This document shows, one piece after another, positions 18,109-25,861 of a DNA stretch of 30,374 bases (position 1 is its first letter; every line of letters begins with the position of its first letter). The stretch covers positions 1 to 30,374 of the forward strand of contig DATGTE010000042.1 of NCBI GenBank assembly GCA_035301985.1, in the 5' to 3' direction. The translations under genes and the position numbers were made by a program. The DNA is from DASUXY01 sp035301985. GTDB taxonomy: Bacteria > Bacillota > Bacilli > Bacillales > Amphibacillaceae. The notes under the pieces are model-generated. The model searched no databases. It was not told where the DNA came from and worked only from the letters and a program-made list of their open reading frames with translations.

Positions 18109-18345
18109 ATTATATTTCATGGTAAGATTGGAACATCCTGCATAGATACGAATAAATGGCCTTGAACGATATCATGTCACATACTATCATTAATATAGCC
18201 CTTTTAGTAGAGTTTAACTTTTTGACGAATGAACGAATTTTTTTCGACAAAGGACACGTTATGATGTTTCATAAAATGATAAGCAATTTTTGATGCGTGG
18301 AGCCGATTATCACCTTAAAGCTAAAGTTGAAAAATTATTGGCAAC

Positions 18346-18386
18346 AAAAAAGTGATTCTATCTAGAAATCAGATAGAATCACTTTT
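18346..18386 (-). terminator. Terminator downstream of the second NlpC/P60 gene
   Basis: A 12-bp or longer stem (AGTGATTCTATCT with AGATAGAATCACT) with a seven-base loop is followed by six T residues on the minus strand. The two paralogues are therefore separate transcripts. Confidence 0.92.
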
Positions 18387-18405
18387 CTTTATCTATTTTC
18401 CAATC

Positions 18406-19941
18406 TTAGTTTACGCGTCTAAAATGATTGTCAAATTCTTGTTTCCAGTAACCACTTGAAAAGTCAGCAACAGCTACTCCTGTGGAAGTTTGAGAACCGA
18501 TAAATTTTGTTCCACCTAGGTAAATTCCAACGTGGGCACCATTTCTAAAGAATACTAAATCACCTGGTTTAGCATTGCTTTGTGAAACTCTTGTACCTAT
18601 ACCTTGTAGAGCACCTGTATAGGATGGGATATTTTTCCCTGCTTGGCTATACGCCCATGCTACAAAACCAGAACAGTCGAACCCACCTGGACGTTTACCA
18701 GCAGATACATAAGGGTCACCTAGACGGCTGTTCGCTGCACTGAGTACACTTCCTGAATTTTTAGGTGCAGGAGCTGATGTTGATTTTTGTTTTGTCGATT
18801 TCTTCGGTGTATTTGACGAATGATTTGTTGAACCAGAATTCGTTGTTGTTCTTGATGTTGTTTCATTCGTTGAGTTAGAACGTGTTGAATTATTATTTCT
18901 TGCTACAGATGTTGGTGTATTAGACTGGTTCGTTGACGCTGTTTCATTTTCATCCGCAACATCATTGTTTGACTCTTCATTTGAACCTTCGTTAGTGACT
19001 TCATTGGATTCTTCGTTTGATTCACCATTTGTTAATGCTGTAGCTGTTTCTTCGCTTGTTTCATTGTTCGTTTCGTTTGTGCCCTCTTCTTGATCATTGT
19101 TGTTTGCACCGTTCGCATCACTTTCATTTACTTCTTCGGAAGAGCTTTCTGATGTACGTGTATCAGCTAATGCGTTTGTATATTGGATCTCGCCGAGAAC
19201 TTCTTCTTCAAGTGCAGCAAGTTCACCGTCTTCCAATTCCATCTCTTCAACTGAAGCCTGCAATTCATTCTCTTTCTCTTCTAGTTTCTCTTTCTGTTGA
19301 TCACTTTCTTCTCTTTGGGCTGTAATCGATTTTTGCACGTCAACTAGTTTTGCTTCCATCTGTTCGAGTTCAGAAAGTTTTTCTTCAACTTCTGTTTGTT
19401 GTTCTTCGACTTTTTTCATGTCCGCTTCTTGTTGTTCCATGAGCTCGGCATCGGAATCCGTAATCTTATTCACAGCGGATGTACGTGTAATCATATCACT
19501 GAAGCTTTTTGAACCAAAGATGACATCTAAATAACCGACGTCACCGCCGTTTTTCTGCAATGAAGAAATTCGGTCTTTTAAAAGCTCAAAGCGTTTTTCA
19601 ATTTTTTCTTCCAGTTCGGCAATGCTATCTTCAAGCTCTTCGATTTTTTCCTCTGTTTCCGCGATGTTTTTCTTCGTATCTTCCAATGCTTGTTTGTTTT
19701 CTGCTAGCTTTTCATCTGATTCAGCAATTTTTTCATTGATTTCATCTAAATCTACTAAGAGATCAGCTAGTTCAGATTCAGCTTTTGATAGTTTTGATTG
19801 AAGGTTTGATCGTTCATTGACAATTTCTGATTTTTGCTTCGTTAAATTTCCTAATGTCTCTGCCTGAATTGAATCTACAAAAAGCGTACTGCTAAGGCCA
19901 AATACAGTTACTGTGGCCATTGTCATGATTCCTTTTTTCAA
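18406..19941 (-). CDS. Secreted CwlO-type peptidoglycan DL-endopeptidase (second paralogue)
   Basis: A 511-residue tandem paralogue of the preceding protein. The signal peptide (likely cleaved after A27, DSIQA), the coiled coil (about 30-250), a shorter Asn/Ser/Thr/Glu-rich linker (about 255-395) and the C-terminal NlpC/P60 domain follow in order. The catalytic cysteine is C423 (FDCSGF) and the histidine H470 (AHVGIYLGG). The TTG start at 19941 has GAGGT seven bases upstream; an in-frame ATG at 19980 lies before the ribosome site and is rejected. A 236-bp stretch of the coil differs from the first paralogue by one base, against frequent silent changes on both sides. The two probably share FtsEX-type partners but may have different substrates or regulation. 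Confidence 0.92.
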   Translation of the reverse strand: MKKGIMTMATVTVFGLSSTLFVDSIQAETLGNLTKQKSEIVNERSNLQSKLSKAESELADLLVDLDEINEKIAESDEKLAENKQALEDTKKNIAETEEKIEELEDSIAELEEKIEKRFELLKDRISSLQKNGGDVGYLDVIFGSKSFSDMITRTSAVNKITDSDAELMEQQEADMKKVEEQQTEVEEKLSELEQMEAKLVDVQKSITAQREESDQQKEKLEEKENELQASVEEMELEDGELAALEEEVLGEIQYTNALADTRTSESSSEEVNESDANGANNNDQEEGTNETNNETSEETATALTNGESNEESNEVTNEGSNEESNNDVADENETASTNQSNTPTSVARNNNSTRSNSTNETTSRTTTNSGSTNHSSNTPKKSTKQKSTSAPAPKNSGSVLSAANSRLGDPYVSAGKRPGGFDCSGFVAWAYSQAGKNIPSYTGALQGIGTRVSQSNAKPGDLVFFRNGAHVGIYLGGTKFIGSQTSTGVAVADFSSGYWKQEFDNHFRRVN

Positions 19942-19995
19942 TCTTAATACCTCGCTTCCCCTAATCACTAATGCATTCATTATTGTTTATGTATT

Positions 19996-20024
19996 CTTAT
20001 CTACGTTATGTCGATGCAGATAAG
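19996..20024 (-). other. Leader hairpin of the second NlpC/P60 gene
   Basis: CTTATCT and AGATAAG form a seven-base-pair stem with a 15-base loop, at the position matching the leader hairpin of the first paralogue. Confidence 0.45.
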
Positions 20025-20089
20025 TGATTGGTAGTTTTTTTATACGAATATTTATTATGTATATCATTTCTATTTCTTCGACAGTGAGT

Positions 20090-20133
20090 AGTATAACATC
20101 GAATCGTTTCAGTCGTGTTATAGTCATGTTACA
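20090..20133 (-). promoter_or_regulatory. WalR-like box and promoter of the second NlpC/P60 gene
   Basis: The minus strand reads TGTAAC-N5-TATAAC (20117-20133), again one mismatch from TGTWAH-N5-TGTWAH, then 21 bases to TATACT (20090-20095). Spacing is identical to the first paralogue. The remaining bases up to the FUSC-type gene at 20384 show no gene I can support. Confidence 0.7.
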
Positions 20134-20383
20134 ATTATGTTTCAATATAAAACAAAAAATGTAACATGACCCATGAAAAATGACTCTGAACGTTGACATG
20201 CCATATATCAATCCAATGTTACAAATAAGAAGCGAATCCGTTATGAATCTACTAAAAAAACTTTTAAAAAATAAGCGAGCACAACCTATGTTCTCGTGCG
20301 CGACCTAATTCATCATAACATTGCATTTGTCCCAAAAAATTGTAAAAATATATGGTATTCCACATAATTCGGAGGGCGTACGA

Positions 20384-21412
20384 ATGAAAGATATTTTATT
20401 TCCTGGAAGTCGGATTATTAAAACAGCTGTTGCCATTTTTTTAACGGCCTGGATTTGTGAGTTATTGAACTGGCCACCTGTCTTTGCAGTGATTACAGCC
20501 ATCGTTACGATCGAACCAACCGTAACGGATTCCATCAGAAAAGGGATCGTCCGCTTTCCTGCTTCAGCGATCGGTTCGGCTTACGCGGTTCTGTTCATTT
20601 CTTTATTCGGAAATTCTCCTATAACGTATACGCTGGCTGCCTTCTTTACGATTGCAACATGTTATAAACTCAATTTACATGCAGGTCTCGTCGTCGCTAC
20701 ATTAACAGCCGTTGCCATGATCGAAGTTATTCACAACAACTATGTCATCGCCTTTTTCATTCGTCTCGGAACGACAACGATTGGGCTGGTCGTCTCGACT
20801 GTCGTTAACTTATTTGTCTTACCACCCGACTACAAAGAAGATATCCTTACAAACATTCGTAGTATTCGCAAGAAAACGGGAACTGTGATTGAAAAGGTGT
20901 TTACGGATTTATTACAAAATAAGCACGAAGAAGACATGGTTGATCGTAAATTAATGAAACAATTGAATAAAAAATTACAACAGACGAAAACCCTCGCCCG
21001 CTTCCAACAGGATGAAGCCAGATTTCATCCGCTCATCGAGAGTGAGAAAAAGTTATTTCAACGCATGCAACAGACGTTAACACATATACAGCTCATCCTT
21101 TATCATCTCGATAACTTGATCAACACACCGATCAAACGAATTTCGTGGACAGTGGAAGAACGGCAGCTCATTATCCAAGCCGTTCAATCGTTAGCAGATG
21201 GTATGAAAAACCCGAACCATTTTGACCCTGTTAAGCATGACTTACAACTGAACATTCTCATGCAGTTATTTTGGGAAGATAATCAAGAGATGATTCAAGC
21301 AACTGACAAACACCCAACCCGTTTTCCACCGGAATTAATCATCTTATATGAATTGCTATCCATCTATAGTTTGGTACTAAGATTTTATAGGGAAGCAGAA
21401 AAAAATCAGTAA
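20384..21412 (+). CDS. Aromatic acid exporter / FUSC family membrane protein
   Basis: A 342-residue membrane protein. Residues about 10-150 hold roughly five to six hydrophobic helices. They are followed by a charged, helical cytoplasmic region (about 155-340) that begins after NLFVLPPDYKEDI. This is the layout of the short FUSC/aromatic acid exporter family (DUF939-type, as Bacillus YqjA). The substrate is not known; exporter activity is inferred from distant relatives. The start is set by GGAGG eight bases before ATG at 20384; upstream in-frame ATG at 20321 lacks a ribosome site. It converges on the monooxygenase gene. Confidence 0.82.
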   Translation: MKDILFPGSRIIKTAVAIFLTAWICELLNWPPVFAVITAIVTIEPTVTDSIRKGIVRFPASAIGSAYAVLFISLFGNSPITYTLAAFFTIATCYKLNLHAGLVVATLTAVAMIEVIHNNYVIAFFIRLGTTTIGLVVSTVVNLFVLPPDYKEDILTNIRSIRKKTGTVIEKVFTDLLQNKHEEDMVDRKLMKQLNKKLQQTKTLARFQQDEARFHPLIESEKKLFQRMQQTLTHIQLILYHLDNLINTPIKRISWTVEERQLIIQAVQSLADGMKNPNHFDPVKHDLQLNILMQLFWEDNQEMIQATDKHPTRFPPELIILYELLSIYSLVLRFYREAEKNQ

Positions 21413-21435
21413 GGTCCTCAAAGGCCTTACTGATT
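21404..21435. terminator. Terminator between the FUSC-type gene and the monooxygenase
   Basis: AATCAGTAAGG pairs with CCTTACTGATT around a ten-base loop. The stem begins inside the last codons of the membrane protein. The flanks are A-rich on the left and weakly T-containing on the right. Confidence 0.75.
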
Positions 21436-21456
21436 GTAATAGGTAATGTTCGTCAT

Positions 21457-22449
21457 TTACTTAAAAATCTCTTTGGCAATAAGTTCATATGAGCGGAGAC
21501 GTGCTTCATAATCATGTGTAATCGTTAAAAGCATGAATTCATCCACACCGTAAGCAGCTTGTAATTGTTCGAGCTGTTGTTTCACTTCTTGTGGATTGCC
21601 AACGATCGCCGCTTTTTTATGTTTTTGCACCGTTTTTAAATCATCATCTGTGTAAGCATATTCTTGGGCACGTTCAATGGTAGGGATTCCTCTATTCTCT
21701 CCTGGTTTTTCTCCTAAAACGCTCCATAGTTGACTGCTCATCGCTAATTTTTCCGCTTCTTCAGTCGTTTCTGCACATAGAGCGGAAACGGCGACAATTG
21801 GCTTTTCAATAGATGGTTTATTTTTCACCTTTTCACTGTATTCCTTGACAATCGCTGGACCGTCTGCACTACTCATAAAATGTCCAAATGTATAGGGAAG
21901 TCCTTTTTTAGCAGCCATTTTCGCACTTTTGTCACTCGTCCCTAATATCCATGGCTGTGGTATTACGGACGGTACCGGTTCCGGGGATATTTTTGAAAAC
22001 ATATTGTCTTCTGGAAAGTCATCGTTTAAAAATTGGAGTAACTGTTCAAGCGAATCTGGCATGTTGCGGACTTGCTTTAAAAAGTTATCGGAAAGAGCCA
22101 TCGTTACCTCAGCAGATCCTCCAGGGGCTCGACCAATTCCTAAATCAACTCGTCCTGGATACAACGTGGCGAGCAAATTGTATCGCTCAGCTACATTAAA
22201 TGGCCGATAATGCGGTAACAATACAGCACCTGCTCCGATGCGAATGTGTTTTGTAGACGCACCAATCGCACTGAGCATAATATCTGGAGCAGGACAGGCC
22301 AAACCTGTCATATCATGGTGTTCAGCAATCCAATACCGCGTGTAGCCGAGTTCATCCGCTTTTTGTGCAAGCTCGATCGAAGCTTGTAAGGCATCCTGTG
22401 CTGTTTTTCCTTCTGAGATTGGTGATTGGTCGAGAATACTTAATTTCAT
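21457..22449 (-). CDS. LLM-class (luciferase-like) flavin-dependent monooxygenase
   Basis: A 330-residue TIM-barrel protein of the bacterial luciferase family. Recognisable segments are LSILDQSPISEG at the N-terminus, RYWIAEHHDM near residue 39, RIGAGAVLLPHYRP, YPGRVDLGIGRAPG and WILGTSDKSA. They match the group containing E. coli YhbW and Bacillus YwcH, called MsnO8-type in databases. It should use reduced FMN or F420 with oxygen; the physiological substrate is unknown. AAGGAC lies eight bases before the ATG. It stands alone. Family firm, function not. Confidence 0.87.
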   Translation of the reverse strand: MKLSILDQSPISEGKTAQDALQASIELAQKADELGYTRYWIAEHHDMTGLACPAPDIMLSAIGASTKHIRIGAGAVLLPHYRPFNVAERYNLLATLYPGRVDLGIGRAPGGSAEVTMALSDNFLKQVRNMPDSLEQLLQFLNDDFPEDNMFSKISPEPVPSVIPQPWILGTSDKSAKMAAKKGLPYTFGHFMSSADGPAIVKEYSEKVKNKPSIEKPIVAVSALCAETTEEAEKLAMSSQLWSVLGEKPGENRGIPTIERAQEYAYTDDDLKTVQKHKKAAIVGNPQEVKQQLEQLQAAYGVDEFMLLTITHDYEARLRSYELIAKEIFK

Positions 22450-22935
22450 GGTGAATCGTCCTTTCTGCAGAATGAATTGTAGAATTACTGATGAAGATCT
22501 GAAAAGGTAAATCCAATTACGAAAAAGTAATCATTTGCTAAAGATATCATAAAAGCACTTTTACTTTCCAAGAATCACCACTCACCTTTTATTTTTAAAG
22601 GTTCGCTCATGAGAATAATAGCTTGTTTGCATTGAAAAACCAAATAAACGGCTTTTAATTTCCTGACATCTTTAGTTATTACCTATCATCTAATGGTACA
22701 AATTATGTACATAGATCGATTCCATTGCCTATAAGGTTTAACAAAATATATGGTTACAACATAACTTATCATATATCTATGATACAATATACGTTCATTT
22801 ACTCTGTTACTCGACCGATCCAATGATTAATGCCTATTTCGTAATCCCCATGTTATGAAAATCCATATTCTACTGATAAATAGATGAGAAATCAGCGTGA
22901 TTCAGTCAGTTATATCTATTTTTTTCATTTTTATA
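22450..22935. other. Non-coding stretch before the small-RNA candidate
   Basis: No convincing gene on either strand. The only signal I see is an extended -10 (TGATACAAT, 22780-22788) on the plus strand, which could feed a longer transcript into the small-RNA locus. The sequence is AT-rich with many stops. Confidence 0.5.
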
Positions 22936-22944
22936 TGATATAAT
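22936..22944 (+). promoter_or_regulatory. Extended -10 promoter of the small-RNA candidate
   Basis: TGATATAAT is a perfect extended -10 element. It predicts a transcription start near 22950, exactly where the first hairpin begins. The -35 is not clear. Confidence 0.65.
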
Positions 22945-22949
22945 GAATC

Positions 22950-23068
22950 GTGAGGAGTGAGGGAAGTTCCCCTTCCCCTTATCCTCAATATTCTTGGTCC
23001 TCTTTATCATTTTTTAATCGGTCTTCATTTTATTGTTATTTCCAGGAATGGTGAGGAGGACTTTTTTT
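22950..23068 (+). ncRNA. Structured small-RNA candidate
   Basis: About 119 nt bounded by an extended -10 promoter and a terminator. A 5' hairpin pairs TGAGGA with TCCTCA and GGGAA with TTCCC, exposing the pyrimidine-rich loop GTTCCCC. A second, long hairpin starts at GTCCTC (22997-23002) and pairs, with G-U pairs, to GAGGAC (23056-23061) for about 18 bp, then seven T residues follow (23062-23068). The TTCCCCTTCCCC stretch complements Shine-Dalgarno sequences, as in UCCC-type regulatory RNAs of Firmicutes (RsaA/RsaE class). I do not recognise it as a named family. A 66-codon GTG reading frame overlaps it but has no similarity I can see. Confidence 0.6.
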
Positions 23069-23189
23069 ATTTCACTCACGATATTGGATTGCCTTTCTAT
23101 TCATATCCTTACTACATATGTTCGCAAATGATAAGAATACAATGTTTTTTGATTTAGTTCATTAGGTCGGAAAAAGTTTACAAATCATT

Positions 23190-23275
23190 TATATTGAACC
23201 TTACATGCAAATACGAATACAAGGTCTAGCCCTACGTTAGACCTACAGCTCCCTCACAATAAGAGGGATTTTTTT
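23190..23275 (+). repeat. Terminator-ended repeat element, copy A
   Basis: Begins with TATATT and TTACATGCAA and ends in the terminator CCCTC-N7-GAGGG plus a run of seven T residues. Inside, AGGTCTA pairs with TAGACCT. It is about ten bases shorter and more diverged than copies B and C. It could be a small RNA. Confidence 0.5.
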
Positions 23276-23463
23276 ATGTTACGCTATCATACAAATCGAA
23301 AATGATTCTATTGATATTCACTCCTTCTACCTTATCCCTTATCCTTCTAAAGCTTTATCATTTCAAAACCCATTATTGCTAACAAAACATGAATTGAATG
23401 TAAAAAAACTGTATCGTTCCGTTTATGTTATTGAATAACAAAATAAAGTATGATACGTTTACT

Positions 23464-23495
23464 AATATCGATCTTAAATATCGATTTTCGATATT
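23464..23495 (+). promoter_or_regulatory. Likely operator of the padR-chrA unit
   Basis: AATATCGA occurs at 23464-23471 and 23477-23484 and, inverted, as TCGATATT at 23488-23495 with a three-base gap. Three half-sites lie between a possible -10 (TATGAT, 23449-23454) and the padR ribosome site, a good position for autorepression by PadR. Confidence 0.6.
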
Positions 23496-23525
23496 GGATT
23501 CTGATAATAGAAAGGATGAGTTAAA

Positions 23526-23834
23526 CTGGAAAACAAAATACTAAGAAAGCTCTTCTTAGGTTTCATACAAATACACATTTTACATCATGCAAAAGAACAC
23601 CCTATTTATGGTGCTTGGATGCATGAAGAGTTACAAGAACATGGATATGAAATAAGCGCAGGGACATTATACCCAATTCTTCACAGTATGGAATCAGATG
23701 GTCTTTTACTAAAGGAAGAGCGAAACGTAGAAGGTAAAATAAGAAAGTATTATACGACAACGAACAAGGGAGAAGAAATACTTGATCACGCTCGGGATCA
23801 AGCCTATGAATTATTTAAAGAGATTAAAGATTAA
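23526..23834 (+). CDS. PadR-family transcriptional regulator, apparent CTG start
   Basis: A 102-residue winged-helix regulator. Conserved PadR segments are KLFLGFIQIHILHHA, IYGAWMHEEL, the recognition region GTLYPILHSMESDGLL and the wing RKYYTTTNKGEE. The full domain is open only from CTG at 23526 (MENKILRKL), with AAAGGA nine bases upstream; an in-frame TGA lies three codons earlier. Starting at the first ATG (23619) would remove 31 residues, including helix one. It lies 14 bases before a chromate transporter, matching the padR-like chrI-chrA pairs described in Bacillus. It probably represses the pair through the adjacent operator. Confidence 0.82.
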   Translation: MENKILRKLFLGFIQIHILHHAKEHPIYGAWMHEELQEHGYEISAGTLYPILHSMESDGLLLKEERNVEGKIRKYYTTTNKGEEILDHARDQAYELFKEIKD

Positions 23835-23848
23835 TAAGGGGGGCATCG

Positions 23849-25042
23849 ATGGGTAAAGAGAAAGACAATAAATTGAAAATATGGTTAGAAATCTTAATCG
23901 TTTCAACCAGACTTGGACTTACTTCATTTGGTGGACCTGTTGCTCATTTAGGGTATTTTCACGAAACGTATATCCGTAGGAAAAAATGGATGGATGAAAA
24001 AAGCTATGCAGATTTAGTTGCACTTTGTCAGTTTTTACCTGGACCAGCTAGTAGTCAGGTTGGCATTGGTATAGGTGTCATGCGTGGAGGAATAGTAGGA
24101 GGAATCGTTTCCTTTATCGGCTTTACTCTTCCATCGGTTATTGCACTGATCCTTTTTGCCTCCCTTCTGCAAACATATGGAATCGAAGATGCTGGATGGA
24201 TTAGCGGGTTAAAAATCGTTGCTGTTGTCGTTGTTGCTCATGCGGTCCTAGGCATGGCAAAAAGATTAACTCCTGATCTGCATCGAAAAACGATTGCGTT
24301 ATTTGCACTTGTTGTTACATTGTTATGGCAGACAGCTTACACACAAATTGGTGTCATCTTATTAGCAGGAGTTGTAGGTTTTCTAATTTATCGACAGCAA
24401 ACAATCCAGGATGAACAACCGGTTACACACTTCCCTATTTCACGGAGATTCGGATACATTTGTCTATCTTTATTCTTTGGTTTACTCCTATTACTTCCTA
24501 TATTAAGAAATCTTACTTCAATACAATGGATTGCTTTATTTGACAGTTTTTATCGATCGGGTTCTCTTGTTTTCGGTGGGGGGCATGTCGTATTACCGCT
24601 ATTAGAGCAGGAGTTTGTTCCTTCAGGATGGTTAAGTGAACAGGAATTCCTCACCGGATACGGTGCAGCTCAAGCTGTTCCTGGCCCATTATTTACGTTC
24701 GCTGCATATACTGGTGCTGTTGTTGGTGGATGGAAAGGTGGCTTATTTGCAACGTTCGCCATCTTTTTACCTGCATTCCTTCTTATACTAGGTACCTTGC
24801 CTTTTTGGGATAGCTTACGTAATCACCCCAAAATAAAAGGGGCATTGTTAGGCGTAAATGCTTCCGTTGTCGGCATCTTAATATCTGCTCTTTACCATCC
24901 AATTTGGACCAGTTCAATCCATGAACCAATCGATTTTGCACTGGCAACTATTCTTTTCAGTATGCTCGTTTATTGGAAACTTCCACCGTGGACTATTGTG
25001 CTCACAGGAGCAATTGGTGGCCTCTTCATATCATTTATTTAG
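23849..25042 (+). CDS. chrA: Chromate transporter ChrA
   Basis: A 397-residue CHR-superfamily membrane protein of the long, two-domain type. The first half has TRLGLTSFGGPVAHLGYFH (residues 21-39) and CQFLPGPASSQ; the second half repeats the pattern as SGSLVFGGGHVVLPLLE and AAQAVPGPLFTFAA. About ten to twelve helices are expected. Members export chromate by proton or other antiport, although some are not chromate-specific. GGGGGG lies before the ATG. It is co-transcribed with the padR-type gene, which supports inducible chromate resistance. No clean terminator follows. Confidence 0.9.
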   Translation: MGKEKDNKLKIWLEILIVSTRLGLTSFGGPVAHLGYFHETYIRRKKWMDEKSYADLVALCQFLPGPASSQVGIGIGVMRGGIVGGIVSFIGFTLPSVIALILFASLLQTYGIEDAGWISGLKIVAVVVVAHAVLGMAKRLTPDLHRKTIALFALVVTLLWQTAYTQIGVILLAGVVGFLIYRQQTIQDEQPVTHFPISRRFGYICLSLFFGLLLLLPILRNLTSIQWIALFDSFYRSGSLVFGGGHVVLPLLEQEFVPSGWLSEQEFLTGYGAAQAVPGPLFTFAAYTGAVVGGWKGGLFATFAIFLPAFLLILGTLPFWDSLRNHPKIKGALLGVNASVVGILISALYHPIWTSSIHEPIDFALATILFSMLVYWKLPPWTIVLTGAIGGLFISFI

Positions 25043-25218
25043 AAAATGACACATGATGCCGACTAAGAAAAAACATGAAAGCCACCTCATAAGTGAACTT
25101 CGCTTCGATATTTTATGGCGATTGTACGAAATACCATATTCACGTTAATATGCAATATTTATCCTCTTTCTTTTTTAAAATTGCAAATTATGTATGTTTA
25201 TGATTAGAACGCATAAAA

Positions 25219-25269
25219 GCACCCTCTAAAGTAGTTTTATTTTTCAAGTGTCTACTTTAGGGGGGGAGC
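25219..25269. repeat. Imperfect inverted repeat, possible insertion-sequence end
   Basis: CTAAAGTAG and CTACTTTAG, extended by C-rich and G-rich arms, flank an 17-base loop. On the minus strand it runs into GGGTGCTTTTATG, which recalls the terminator-like ends of some Bacillaceae insertion sequences. No transposase is present. The 176 bases between chrA and this repeat hold nothing I can identify. Confidence 0.35.
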
Positions 25270-25335
25270 ATATCATGATCAAACTGGACTCCTCTAAATT
25301 TTTATAAAAGGAAATTGCATTCGTTTTATGGAGTG

Positions 25336-25473
25336 ATGTTGACTTTCACTTCAGACAGTTGCTTTCCGCGGGCAGGACTTAAGCTTCTGTAGCTCCTCGT
25401 CCGAGTCGCTACTGGGATCTTCGGACTCGTGCTGTTCTCGCAGGAGTCAACTGTCTTACGTTCCCGTCAACAT
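25336..25473. repeat. Stem-loop interspersed repeat of about 138 bp
   Basis: The ends are ATGTTGAC and GTCAACAT. A second nested pair, GACAGTTG (25354-25361) and CAACTGTC (25448-25455), lies inside, and a third pair (CCGAGTC with GGACTCG) near the centre. It is clearly GC-richer than its surroundings and contains GCTTTCCGCGGGC and GCAGGAGTCAA, which I recall from common non-coding repeats of Bacillaceae. It may be a non-autonomous mobile element. Confidence 0.7.
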
Positions 25474-25527
25474 ATCGTTATTACGATGATTCTTAAGTAA
25501 ATAAACAGGACAATCTTCGATCTGTTA

Positions 25528-25860
25528 TTATAAAAGCACGATATCTAATATGTCATCAAATTTTATCTCGGTCATACAGTCGTCATCAAGCTTAACGAAA
25601 CCCTGAAATACATCGGCGGACAGCAAATTTCCTGAGACTTTTTTATAATCAAATGCAGCATAATATGTAATCTCGATCAACAAGTCATCTCTTAAAGCAC
25701 GCTTTATATTTGCATCAATCTCCATCTTTTGTTGCTCATCGAGAATAGGCTTTTCTTTCCGTTCTTCTTCTGCAAATACATCCTTTACTGCTTCTACATG
25801 CTCAGGTAGCATCATTGAATTCCATTTCTTTGTGCCTCGATCTTTAATGTAGTCATCCAT
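25528..25860 (-). CDS. YolD-like family protein
   Basis: A 110-residue protein with the family signature IKDRGTKKWNSMMLPEHVEAVK at the N-terminus (read as DRGTKKWNSMMLPEHVE) and a C-terminal beta-rich half. YolD-like proteins in Bacillus often sit beside Y-family polymerase genes (UvrX/YqjW) and are linked to SOS functions; their biochemical role is unknown. It starts one base after the stop of the WYL-like gene, so it should be translationally coupled. No polymerase gene is found in the window. Confidence 0.82.
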   Translation of the reverse strand: MDDYIKDRGTKKWNSMMLPEHVEAVKDVFAEEERKEKPILDEQQKMEIDANIKRALRDDLLIEITYYAAFDYKKVSGNLLSADVFQGFVKLDDDCMTEIKFDDILDIVLL

Positions 25861-25861
25861 A

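Noticed and set aside
19942..19980. An ATG start 13 codons upstream in the second hydrolase
   Set aside because: The ribosome site GAGGT and the TTG start are conserved in both paralogues, and the extra residues would precede a normal signal peptide.
19987..20211. A 74-residue minus-strand reading frame
   Set aside because: It covers the WalR-like promoter and leader of the second hydrolase gene and has no protein-like features.
22957..23157. A 66-residue GTG-started reading frame
   Set aside because: It lies over the hairpins of the small-RNA candidate, runs through its terminator, and resembles nothing.
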